From an uncultured Oscillospiraceae bacterium (GTDB lineage: Bacteria > Bacillota > Clostridia > Oscillospirales > Oscillospiraceae), in assembly GCA_902478785.1 (NCBI GenBank), contig CABSMJ010000011.1:14902-78901 (forward strand): DNA of 64,000 nucleotides, given 5' to 3'. Below are positions 1-7,302 of this stretch, piece after piece. Within the stretch, counting starts at the first letter, position 1; the number at the start of each line of letters is the position of its first letter. The position numbers were made by a program, and so were the translations under genes. Under the pieces are notes generated by a model. It made no database searches. It was given only the letters and a program-made list of their open reading frames with translations, and had not been told where the DNA came from.

Positions 1-401
1 TCGCTGACCCCGTCGGGGACCTTGAAGAGCATATCCTCGTCAGCGCAGACGTACTGGGCCATGCCGCCGTCACAGTCAATGCCGATGAGGCCCAGGGAGT
101 TGCACACATGGGAGTTGCCGCTGCGGCAGGCAAGGCAGTGGCCGCAGCTGAGCAGCGGGAAGCATACCACCCGGTCGCCCTTTTTCAGGCGCTTCCCATC
201 GGTGTCCAGCTTGCCCAAAAACTCATGGCCCAGCACCAGCGGTGCTTTGGCCCGGGGATGGGTGCCCAGGAAAATGCCAGTATCGGAGCCGCACACGCCG
301 CAGTAATCCACCTTTACCCGCACCTGTCCAGCCTTGGGCTCCGGCACAGGGACCTCGTTGACGACCACCTGCCTGGGTCCGGTATAGACCAATGCTTTCA
401 T
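1..401 (-). CDS. Zinc-dependent alcohol/polyol dehydrogenase, N-terminal part (runs off the window)
   Basis: The reverse strand encodes the first 133 residues of a medium-chain zinc dehydrogenase (MDR family, sorbitol/threonine dehydrogenase type); the C-terminal NAD-binding half lies outside the window. Visible are the catalytic zinc Cys in a CGVCGSD stretch, the GHE motif, and the four-Cys structural zinc loop (CGHCLACRSGNSHVC). The start ATG at 401 is preceded by an AAAGGTGG ribosome site. It is the most distal visible gene of the minus-strand operon beginning at 3065, so it probably oxidises a sugar-acid or polyol hydroxyl in the same pathway. The exact substrate is unknown. Confidence 0.85.
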   Translation of the reverse strand, partial: MKALVYTGPRQVVVNEVPVPEPKAGQVRVKVDYCGVCGSDTGIFLGTHPRAKAPLVLGHEFLGKLDTDGKRLKKGDRVVCFPLLSCGHCLACRSGNSHVCNSLGLIGIDCDGGMAQYVCADEDMLFKVPDGVS

Positions 402-449
402 CTTGCTTCCACCTTTCTCACTCGTTTTCCACAAAATCAGCTTGGCGAT

Positions 450-1409
450 TTACTTTACCACGAATTTCATCTCCGCCCCGGTCAGCAGCGCCGCAGCGTT
501 TTCCGCACAGATCATGCTGACGGCCTCGATGGCCTCCTCGGAGTACATGCCGATATGGGGGGTGACTACCACCTGGTCCAGGGTGAGCAGCGGATGGTCC
601 TTGGGCATGGGCTCGCTGACCACCACGTCCATGGCGGCTGCGGACAGCTGGCCGGACTTGAGGGCCTCGTACAGATCCTCCTCGTTGACGATACCGCCAC
701 GGGAGGTGTTGATGATCACTGCGCCCTTGCGCATCTCCCCCATCTCCTTGGCGGAGATCATGTTCCGGGTCTGGTCCGTAAGGGGCAGGTGCATGGACAG
801 GTAATCGCAGTTGCGGATCACATCGTCGGGATTTTCAAAGAGCTCCACGCTGCCCTGGAACTCCTCAGGCACCTCCTTGACAAAGGGGTCGTAGGCCAGC
901 ACCTTCATGGAAAAGCCCTTGGCCCGGCGGGCCACGCACTTGCCGATGGCGCCGAAGCCCATGATGCCCAGGGTCTTGCCGTAGACGTCATGGCCGATGA
1001 CGGTTTTCCACTCCCCCCGGCGGACGCCCCGTTCCGCCGCGCTGATGCGGCGGGCGCAGCTGAGCATCAGTCCGAAGGTCAGGTCCGCCACGGCGTTAGA
1101 GTTGGTACCGGGGGCGTTGGTGACGATGACACCCTGGGCCTTGGCAGCGGGCAGGTCGATGTTGTCCAGGCCGGCGCCGTGCTTGCAGATGAGCTTAAGC
1201 TTGGGGCACTTGGCCATGACCTCCGCCGGGAATTTGTGGCCGCCGATGATGAGGGCGTCAAATGCGGGGATCTCCGCGGCAAAGCGGTCCATGTCGAAGT
1301 TGTCCCGGTCCATGGACACCTCCCAGCCCGCCTCCTCCAGCACCCGCAGCGGCTTGTCGCTGATCTGGCCGAAGGAGCGGGAGGTGATGAGTACTTTCTT
1401 CTTTTCCAT
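450..1409 (-). CDS. D-2-hydroxyacid dehydrogenase, phosphoglycerate dehydrogenase-like
   Basis: A 319-residue NAD-dependent D-isomer-specific 2-hydroxyacid dehydrogenase. It has the Rossmann motif GIMGFGAIG, the NTSRGGIV segment carrying the catalytic Arg, the Glu of VSEP, and the catalytic His of TPHIG near the C terminus. It has the length of short PGDH-like enzymes and no ACT or ASB regulatory domain, which argues for a catabolic hydroxyacid or sugar-acid role rather than serine synthesis. I prefer the ATG at 1409 over the TTG at 1418, which overlaps the end of the preceding kinase gene. It lies directly downstream of the kinase in the same operon. Confidence 0.85.
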   Translation of the reverse strand: MEKKKVLITSRSFGQISDKPLRVLEEAGWEVSMDRDNFDMDRFAAEIPAFDALIIGGHKFPAEVMAKCPKLKLICKHGAGLDNIDLPAAKAQGVIVTNAPGTNSNAVADLTFGLMLSCARRISAAERGVRRGEWKTVIGHDVYGKTLGIMGFGAIGKCVARRAKGFSMKVLAYDPFVKEVPEEFQGSVELFENPDDVIRNCDYLSMHLPLTDQTRNMISAKEMGEMRKGAVIINTSRGGIVNEEDLYEALKSGQLSAAAMDVVVSEPMPKDHPLLTLDQVVVTPHIGMYSEEAIEAVSMICAENAAALLTGAEMKFVVK

Positions 1410-1414
1410 TGCGT

Positions 1415-2410
1415 TCAAACCCCTTTCTTACAGGAGAGGATCTTCTTGAGGCCCTCGGTGGCATAGCTCTTTTCCTTGGAGATGGGCAGCCAGCCCACCT
1501 CCTTAATATAAGGATGGCCCTCCAACAGCGTGGAGTAGAGCTGATACATATAGGCGTTGGAGACCACCACCGCCAAATCGCAGCCCTTCCACTCCCGCTC
1601 GCAGTACCAGCTCAGGGCCTTGGGGAAGCCCCCGTTCATCACGCCCTCGGCGTAGGACTTGCGCTGGGCAGGTGTGCCCTGGTTGAAAAGACGCATGGCG
1701 TGGCAGATGTAGATGGCCCGATTGAACCCGTAGGTCTCCAGGTTCCGCATGCCCTCCTTCACCATCTCCGGGTCCAGCTCATCCCCCTCCGCGCTCAAAA
1801 TGGGCGAGAGGATGGTGGCGGTCTTGAGGGCGTGGAACAGCTCTCCGGTCATGCTGGAGAGGATGCCCTGGACCTGCTGGTCCCGGATGAGGGCGGTATG
1901 GGTGTGGGACCCGGGCAGAATCAGGGCGATGGTCCGGCCAGGATAGCGCTCCTGGAGAGTGTCCAGGGTACCGATGATCTCGATCTCCTCGCCCCGCATG
2001 TTGTTGACGTGGGTGATGTCCTCCCCGGTGGTCTTGAGGCCGGGGATCAGGTAGAAGTCCCGATGGAACACCTTTTCCTCCCGGAAGCGGTACACCGACT
2101 GGGCAAACCGCTCCACCGTGGTGGGAATCACCAGGTGGGGAACCTCCTTGAGGCCGTAGGGACTGGTGACCATGCCCGAGGCATAAATCCCCTCCTCGAT
2201 TTGTCCCTCGTCCACACCGGTGGCTGCCAGCATCCCGTCATAGAGCTCCTTGAGCCCCTGGAGCAGCACCAGATTGTCCCCGGCGATGGAGGAGTCCTTG
2301 GAGCCCACCGCCTTTTTCTCCGTATAGCGCACCTGGAAATCCCGGTCCAGCAGATAGATCCGGGAGTTGGAGGTGCCGGAGTCGTAATAGACCAGAAACT
2401 CTTTTTCCAT
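1415..2410 (-). CDS. dgoK: 2-dehydro-3-deoxygalactonokinase family sugar-acid kinase
   Basis: A 331-residue DgoK-family kinase, expected to phosphorylate a 2-keto-3-deoxy sugar acid at C6 using ATP. The ATPase-fold phosphate-1 motif DSGTSNSR is at residues 10-17, the family-typical MRGEE at about 138-142 and LPGSHTH at about 165-171. It starts 4 bases after the stop of the KDPG-type aldolase gene (2415-3065), the enzyme that would cleave its product, so the two form a De Ley-Doudoroff-like kinase/aldolase pair. Galactonate specificity is inferred from family and neighbour; gluconate or another 3-deoxy-2-keto acid is possible. Confidence 0.8.
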   Translation of the reverse strand: MEKEFLVYYDSGTSNSRIYLLDRDFQVRYTEKKAVGSKDSSIAGDNLVLLQGLKELYDGMLAATGVDEGQIEEGIYASGMVTSPYGLKEVPHLVIPTTVERFAQSVYRFREEKVFHRDFYLIPGLKTTGEDITHVNNMRGEEIEIIGTLDTLQERYPGRTIALILPGSHTHTALIRDQQVQGILSSMTGELFHALKTATILSPILSAEGDELDPEMVKEGMRNLETYGFNRAIYICHAMRLFNQGTPAQRKSYAEGVMNGGFPKALSWYCEREWKGCDLAVVVSNAYMYQLYSTLLEGHPYIKEVGWLPISKEKSYATEGLKKILSCKKGV

Positions 2411-2414
2411 GGGA

Positions 2415-3065
2415 TCAGCCCTGCAGCGCCTTCATATAGGCCTCGGCGGTCTTGGTGATCTCGTCAAAGCGGCCCTCGTTGACCAGCTTGGCGCTGACCA
2501 GGTTGCCGCCGCAGCCCACGCCGATGCAGCCGGCCTCAATGAAAGAGGCGCAGTTCTCCGGGGACACGCCGCCCACCGCCGTCAGGGGGATGTGCTTCAA
2601 AGGTGCCTTCAAAGCCTTGATGTAGGCCGGGCCCAGAATGCCGGCGGGGAAGAGCTTGACGATATCGGCGCCGTATTCATAGGCTGCCGCCGTCTCGGTG
2701 GGGGTATAGGCGCCGGGGATGGACACCATGCCCAGGGCCTTGGTCTCCCGGATCACCGCCTCGTTGACGTTGGGGGAGATGATGTACTCGGCGCCCGCTT
2801 CACGGGCCTGATGGACCTGCTCCACGGTCATCACCGTGCCGGCACCCACGGAGACCTGATCTCCAAAGGTCTCCCGAATGGTGGAGATGGACTTGAGGGT
2901 ATCCTGCCGTTTTTCCTCGCTGCTCTGGTCGAAGGTCACTTCCACACAGCGCACGCCGCCGTCCACCATAGCCTGCACCAGTTGAACAATTTGTGCGCTG
3001 GAAATCCCGCGCACAATGGCGATGATCTTATGCTCCCGGATAAATTCCAAAACATTTCTTTCCAT
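2415..3065 (-). CDS. eda: KDPG/KDPGal-type aldolase (2-dehydro-3-deoxy-phosphogluconate/galactonate aldolase)
   Basis: A 216-residue class I aldolase that would split a 2-keto-3-deoxy-6-phospho sugar acid into pyruvate and glyceraldehyde 3-phosphate. It shows the EVTF motif with Glu41, the GAGTV phosphate-loop motif (73-77), PGAYTPTE (116-123) and the Schiff-base Lys136 in KLFPA. The start is the ATG at 3065 because GGAGGG sits about 9 bases upstream; a longer frame to 3137 lacks such a site. It is the first gene of the minus-strand operon with dgoK, the hydroxyacid dehydrogenase and the zinc dehydrogenase. Confidence 0.88.
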   Translation of the reverse strand: MERNVLEFIREHKIIAIVRGISSAQIVQLVQAMVDGGVRCVEVTFDQSSEEKRQDTLKSISTIRETFGDQVSVGAGTVMTVEQVHQAREAGAEYIISPNVNEAVIRETKALGMVSIPGAYTPTETAAAYEYGADIVKLFPAGILGPAYIKALKAPLKHIPLTAVGGVSPENCASFIEAGCIGVGCGGNLVSAKLVNEGRFDEITKTAEAYMKALQG

Positions 3066-3184
3066 CGTTTTGTTCCCTCCTGACATGTTTATCTGCGGCG
3101 AAAAAATACCAAGCTCCCGCCCTTTTCCAGATTTCATTCACTTTTTGCCGGTAAACTTGCGGATTCTCCCGCTTCTCATTCGTT

Positions 3185-3213
3185 AGTATAGTAAAAAGAG
3201 CGCATGAATGCAA
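3185..3213 (-). promoter_or_regulatory. Sigma-A-type promoter for the aldolase-dgoK operon
   Basis: On the minus strand TTGCAT and TATACT are separated by exactly 17 bases, about 120 bases upstream of the aldolase start at 3065. The predicted transcription start is near 3178. Confidence 0.65.
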
Positions 3214-3276
3214 GATGCTTTCCTGTCAAAATCACAAAACAGCTGACAAATTTTTCACCCACTTTCGTTCTGCAAG

Positions 3277-3306
3277 AACACGTCTCCCACGTGTTTTGCA
3301 CAAAAC
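3277..3306. promoter_or_regulatory. Two overlapping inverted repeats, candidate operator
   Basis: In the divergent gap between the aldolase operon and the SDR gene sit AACACGT-N5-ACGTGTT (3277-3295) and GTTTTG-CA-CAAAAC (3293-3306). They share three bases and lie about 65 bases upstream of the minus-strand -35 element. They look like binding sites for a regulator of one or both divergent units; the regulator is unknown, the nearby DeoR protein being one candidate. Confidence 0.45.
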
Positions 3307-3445
3307 ATTTTCGGTTTCTATTCCCCCGGTTAAAAAAATGTGGTAAAATATGTTGACTTTCCGGTAAGTGCAGCTTGCCGGCACACAGATTCGTCTCCGG
3401 AAGCGGCTGCTCTCCGGCGGCAAACAGTAGAAAGGGGCTTGATTC

Positions 3446-4216
3446 ATGATGCGCGATCTCTTCGACCTGACAGGTAAAAAGGCCATCGTCACCGGCGGCA
3501 CCCGGGGACTGGGTCACGGAATGGCAGAGGGTCTGATGGAAGCCGGCGCCTCCGCAGTGATCTTCGGCACCACCGACAAGGTGCACGCCGTAGCGAAGGA
3601 GTTCCAGGACAAGGGGCTGCAGTGTCAGGGTCTGGTGGTAGACCTGCAGGACCCGGAGGCTCGGGAAAAGGGCTTTTATGACGCCGTGGCACTTCTGGGT
3701 GGGCTGGACATCCTGGTCAATGCGGCGGGGATTCAGAGCCGGCATCCCTGCGAGCAGTTCCCCATCGCCGACTGGAATCGAGTGCTGGAGGTCAATCTCA
3801 CCGCGCCTTTTGTCCTCAGTCAGATGGCCGCCAAGGAGTTTTTGAAAAAAGAGGTTCCCAGCGGCAAGATCATCAACGTGGCCTCCATGCTCAGCTTTTT
3901 CGGTGGCTTTACCGTGCCCGCCTATGCGGCCTCCAAGGGCGGTGTGGCCCAGTTCACCAAGGCTATGTGCAACGAGCTGGCCGGCCGTGGCATCAACATC
4001 AACGCTGTGGCCCCCGGCTATATGGACACGGAGATGAACACCGCCCTCACCGATCCCAGCAACCCCCGCTTTGCGGAGATCTCCAAGCGAATCCCCGCCC
4101 ACCGCTGGGGCAATGGCGACGATATGAAGGGCGTCACCGTCTTTCTGGCCTCCCACGCCTCCGACTATGTCAACGGCGCTGTGATTCCTGTGGACGGCGG
4201 CTACCTGGTCAACTAA
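3446..4216 (+). CDS. SDR-family dehydrogenase, KduD-like (2-dehydro-3-deoxy-gluconate 5-dehydrogenase / gluconate 5-dehydrogenase type)
   Basis: A 256-residue classical short-chain dehydrogenase. TGGTRGLG at 16-23 binds NAD(P), NAAG is at 92-95, and the catalytic set is Ser near 150, Tyr160 and Lys164 (YAASK). The PVDGGYLVN C terminus is typical of KduD/gluconate 5-dehydrogenase relatives. AAAGGGG precedes the ATG at 3446. It is transcribed divergently from the KDPG aldolase/DgoK operon, so interconversion of keto and hydroxy forms of a (deoxy) sugar acid feeding that pathway is likely. The exact substrate is inferred only from family and context. Confidence 0.85.
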   Translation: MMRDLFDLTGKKAIVTGGTRGLGHGMAEGLMEAGASAVIFGTTDKVHAVAKEFQDKGLQCQGLVVDLQDPEAREKGFYDAVALLGGLDILVNAAGIQSRHPCEQFPIADWNRVLEVNLTAPFVLSQMAAKEFLKKEVPSGKIINVASMLSFFGGFTVPAYAASKGGVAQFTKAMCNELAGRGININAVAPGYMDTEMNTALTDPSNPRFAEISKRIPAHRWGNGDDMKGVTVFLASHASDYVNGAVIPVDGGYLVN

Positions 4217-4226
4217 TTCTGCACAT

Positions 4227-4258
4227 AAAAAAGGACGCCCCAATGGGCGTCCTTTTTT
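4227..4258 (+). terminator. Rho-independent terminator after the KduD-like gene
   Basis: GGACGCCC and GGGCGTCC form a stem around CAAT, flanked by A and T runs. It lies between convergent genes and can serve both strands. Confidence 0.9.
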
Positions 4259-4282
4259 ATACCTTATTTAATATATGGTCTT

Positions 4283-5044
4283 TTACAGGACCGTCACGCC
4301 GCAGGCCGTAGCGGAACGGAGCACATCCTCGCTGGGCATCTTCTCGCAGATCAGCACGTTGATGTCCTCCATATGAGCGAAGGTATAGGGCATGTTGCGG
4401 TCGATCTTGTCGGTGTTCATCAACATGATGACCCGCCGGGCCTTGCGGATCACCTCGGCCTTGATCTCGCTTTCATAGGGATTGCCGGAGGTGAAACCGT
4501 TCTCCAGAGAGAAAGCAGAGGTGGCCATAAAGGCGATGTCGATGTTGATGGACCGCAGATATTCCAGAGGCAGATGGCCGGAGCAGGAGAAGGTGGTCCG
4601 GGACAGGCTGCCACCCAGCAGTGTCACCTGAGGCTGAGTGGTCCGGGCGACAATGTCCATGGCGATATTGGGCGCGGCAGTGAAGAGGACCAGATTCTGG
4701 TCCGGCATCTGCTTGGCCAGCGTCATCACCGTAGTGCCGGAGTCAAAAAAGATGGACCTCTTTTCCTCCAAAAAGGCCAAGGCCTTTCCACAGATCACAT
4801 TCTTTGCCTCAATATTGGAAATCTCCCGGCGGCTGTAAATGTCTTCTGCCGGGCCAATATTCTGCGTGTTGATCCGGGCACCTCCCCGCACACGGATGAT
4901 AGTGCCCTCTTCTTCCAGGGCAGCCAGATCTCTGCGAAGCGTCATGACAGATACATCCGGATAAAGGGCTGCCAGCTCCTCCATCCGAACGGTCCTGTGC
5001 TCGGCGATATAAGTTCGAATTGCATTGCGGCGTTCGTTTATCAT
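4283..5044 (-). CDS. DeoR/GlpR-family transcriptional repressor
   Basis: A 253-residue regulator. Residues 1-60 form the DeoR winged helix-turn-helix, with the signature SVMTLRRDLAALEEEG, and the rest is the DeoRC sugar-phosphate sensor domain (FFDSGTTVMTLAKQMP, LLGGSLSR). Members bind a phosphorylated sugar intermediate and release DNA. It lies between the kinase/aldolase cluster and the transaldolase-dehydrogenase operon and diverges from the latter, so it probably controls one or both. Confidence 0.88.
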   Translation of the reverse strand: MINERRNAIRTYIAEHRTVRMEELAALYPDVSVMTLRRDLAALEEEGTIIRVRGGARINTQNIGPAEDIYSRREISNIEAKNVICGKALAFLEEKRSIFFDSGTTVMTLAKQMPDQNLVLFTAAPNIAMDIVARTTQPQVTLLGGSLSRTTFSCSGHLPLEYLRSINIDIAFMATSAFSLENGFTSGNPYESEIKAEVIRKARRVIMLMNTDKIDRNMPYTFAHMEDINVLICEKMPSEDVLRSATACGVTVL

Positions 5045-5628
5045 AGCACAGTCTCCCGTAATTTCATTCTTTTCCTTACAGTCGTTCTTTTTGACATCAG
5101 GTCGGAATCAGGCTCTGCCCATTATCCACTGCGAAAAAAACAGCCTGAAAGCGATTTTTTCATCGTTTCATCTTTTTACAGATCATATCATAGTTTTTCA
5201 CACATTTCAAGGGGGGAGTGTCCCTTTTTCCTGTTGCACCGCAGGAAAACGAACAGAGGTTCTCCGGCTCTTTTTCACCCATTTTGTTCTTCCCGTTTTT
5301 TCCCGCTTCAAAACCTGCAACTGGCTTAATTCCAAACAAAAGCCGGTAAATTTGGCGTTCTCTTTTTTCTGTTTTCCGGAAACTTTTTGCGCATATCTCC
5401 AAAATATGGCAGATGTTTTTTCCCTTTCCTTTTTCTCTTTTGTTACAAACTACCTTATGATGATTCACGCATTTTTCACATTTTCTCCTTTCAGCCGCCT
5501 CTGCGCCCGCTTCAATTTCCTCCGCAGCGCTACAAAATTCACACGTTTTGAACATAAAAAGTTTGAAGCAAACATCAAGCTGTGCACATGCACCAAAAAT
5601 TTCTCGAAATTTGAGTGAAAAGCCCCGA
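5045..5628. other. AT-rich, pyrimidine-biased intergenic region without a gene
   Basis: This gap between the DeoR gene and the next promoter is far more AT-rich than its surroundings, and from about 5140 to 5530 the plus strand is dominated by C and T. Short open frames on both strands have no ribosome sites or recognisable family. It holds GTTTG-AAG-CAAAC at 5561-5573, a possible operator. Confidence 0.55.
5597..5612. promoter_or_regulatory. Perfect palindrome upstream of the transaldolase promoter
   Basis: AAATTT-CTCG-AAATTT is a perfect inverted repeat ending 16 bases before the -35 element at 5629. That is the usual place for an activator or an upstream operator. No regulator is assigned. 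Confidence 0.4.
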
Positions 5629-5657
5629 TTGACGATAAGTAAAATGCCATTTATAAT
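5629..5657 (+). promoter_or_regulatory. Strong sigma-A promoter for the transaldolase/2-oxoacid dehydrogenase run
   Basis: TTGACG and TATAAT are separated by 17 bases. The start would be near 5664, leaving a leader of about 160 bases before the ATG at 5828. Confidence 0.8.
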
Positions 5658-5705
5658 AAAAGCATCGAGAGGAAAGAAAATGATGTTCGTTTTGTTCTAA
5701 AAATG

Positions 5706-5734
5706 TGCGTTTCTTCTTTTCAAGGGGAAACGCA
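5706..5734 (+). promoter_or_regulatory. 5-prime leader hairpin
   Basis: TGCGTTTC and GAAACGCA form an 8-bp stem inside the long leader of the transaldolase mRNA. There is no T run after it, so it is more likely a stability or regulatory element than a terminator. Confidence 0.35.
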
Positions 5735-5827
5735 GCCCCCGCGAAAGTAGTTGTAAAAAGCAATCCAATTGATGTCCAAACGATCAAACCACATACGGAT
5801 ACAATTATATGAAGGAGGAACTCACTT

Positions 5828-7210
5828 ATGAGCCAGTATTCCACGTTGAAGCGCCGTCCCGTTTTGTTCCCCGCCTCCGCAGCCGATTTCTCCAAGAATC
5901 TCTTCGCTATGAAAGAGGAGATCAAGGCTCTGATTGCTGACGATCCCGCCAACAAGGCTGAGTACGCTCAGGCCGCTGTGGAAGTCGCCATCGACCTGCA
6001 GTCCGCTCTGACGGATTGGGTTTTGACCAAGCTGGTGGACAAGGCCGACTGCAAGGCCGCTTCCGAGGACCTGCTGGCCTTCGCCGCCGATGTGGGCGCT
6101 GACGCTGCCGCCATCGACGCCGCCAAGGCCGAGATCGCCTCCATCGCTGACAGCTCCATCCGCAAGATGTGCGATATGTACCGCGAGGGCACCCTGAACA
6201 CCGTTTGGGGCCATGACTACGCCTCCGGCCTGGATCACTCTCTGCGCCGCGGCGCTCGCTGGGTCACCAGCAACCCCTGCAAGATCCAGAACTTCAAGGT
6301 GGACTTCCCCGACAAGTACGCCGCCCTGGTGGAGGAGATCAAGCGCGAGAACGCCGGCGAGTCCACTTCCGTGATGGCCGCCCAGATGTTCACCAAGGTC
6401 TGCGCCATCAGCGCCCGGGCTCTGGAGCCCATCTATGAGGCCACCAACGGCCAGTGGGGCTTTGTGTGCATGCAGGTTGATCCCCGGGAGATCAAGAACA
6501 CCCAGGCCATGATCGATCAGGTCCGCTTCTGGAACAAGGCCATGGCCAAGGAGCTGAACATGGATAAGCCCAATGTGGTGTTCAAGCTGCCCGCTGTGGA
6601 GGCTGCCATTCCCGCTGTCAAGGTGCTGCTGGAAGAGGGCTATCGCCTGTGCATGACGTTGAACTTCTCCATCACCCAGCACATGGCCTTCGCCGAGCTG
6701 CTGAGCAAGGGCAAGGATAACGAGTTCCTGGTCCTGATGGCTGGCCAGCTGGACGACAAGATTGCCGCCGAGCTGGAGGGCATGGGTGTTGCCGATGCCA
6801 AGGTCATCGCCCGCCACGGTTCCGAGGCTGTCATGCGCAAGTCCTACCGCATGCTGGCCGAGAGAGGCTACAAGAACCTGTCCATCATGTCCGCCGCTGT
6901 CCGTGGTCCCTGGCACATCCAGAACTCCATGGCTCCCGTGGACGGTGCTACCTTCCTCATCACCACTGTGACCGGCAAGATCAAGGAGTTTGACGCCGAT
7001 CCCACTCCTCTGGCTTCCATCATCGACCAGCCTACCGAGGAGAAGTACATGGATATTCTGAAGAAGAGCAAGGTCTTCATGCAGGCCTTCAGCGATCCCG
7101 AGGAGGGTATGCTGCCCTGGGATGCTCTGTATGACTATCCTCCTTTCGTCGGCTTCTTCAACAACTTCACTGCCGCTTATCAGGAGATCGAGGACGACTT
7201 CAAGGCCTGA
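5828..7210 (+). CDS. Transaldolase-family protein, long form (460 residues)
   Basis: A class I transaldolase-like barrel. The TSNP motif is at 147-150, MQVDPR at 215-220, and the presumed Schiff-base Lys253 sits in VVFKLPAVEAAIPAV followed by GYRLCMTLNFS. A late SIMSAAVRG stretch matches the usual substrate-phosphate region. At 460 residues it is much longer than TalB (about 317) or FSA-type enzymes (about 220), mainly through a 140-residue helical N-terminal extension. AAGGAGG lies 8 bases before the ATG. It is the first gene of a run with a full 2-oxoacid dehydrogenase complex, so I infer a dedicated catabolic aldol cleavage or dihydroxyacetone transfer rather than the housekeeping pentose pathway. 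The substrate is unknown. Confidence 0.8.
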   Translation: MSQYSTLKRRPVLFPASAADFSKNLFAMKEEIKALIADDPANKAEYAQAAVEVAIDLQSALTDWVLTKLVDKADCKAASEDLLAFAADVGADAAAIDAAKAEIASIADSSIRKMCDMYREGTLNTVWGHDYASGLDHSLRRGARWVTSNPCKIQNFKVDFPDKYAALVEEIKRENAGESTSVMAAQMFTKVCAISARALEPIYEATNGQWGFVCMQVDPREIKNTQAMIDQVRFWNKAMAKELNMDKPNVVFKLPAVEAAIPAVKVLLEEGYRLCMTLNFSITQHMAFAELLSKGKDNEFLVLMAGQLDDKIAAELEGMGVADAKVIARHGSEAVMRKSYRMLAERGYKNLSIMSAAVRGPWHIQNSMAPVDGATFLITTVTGKIKEFDADPTPLASIIDQPTEEKYMDILKKSKVFMQAFSDPEEGMLPWDALYDYPPFVGFFNNFTAAYQEIEDDFKA

Positions 7211-7223
7211 TAACAGCATCTTT

Positions 7224-7260
7224 TCGGCGGACGGCCCCGTGGCACGGCGCCGTCCGCCGA
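7224..7260 (+). terminator. Intergenic stem-loop after the transaldolase gene
   Basis: TCGGCGGACGG and CCGTCCGCCGA can form an 11-bp stem. Only a short TTAT follows, so partial termination or mRNA processing between the transaldolase and E2 genes is more likely than full termination. Confidence 0.5.
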
Positions 7261-7302
7261 TTATCTCCGAATATTTGAGTTTTCATAGGGAGGAACAGTT
7301 CA

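Noticed and set aside
5465..5650. Small open frames in the AT-rich gap before the transaldolase promoter
   Set aside because: No ribosome sites, no family resemblance, and a promoter lies inside one of them.
5822..7219. A 465-codon minus-strand frame opposite the transaldolase gene
   Set aside because: Composition is typical of an antisense shadow and the plus strand carries clear motifs.
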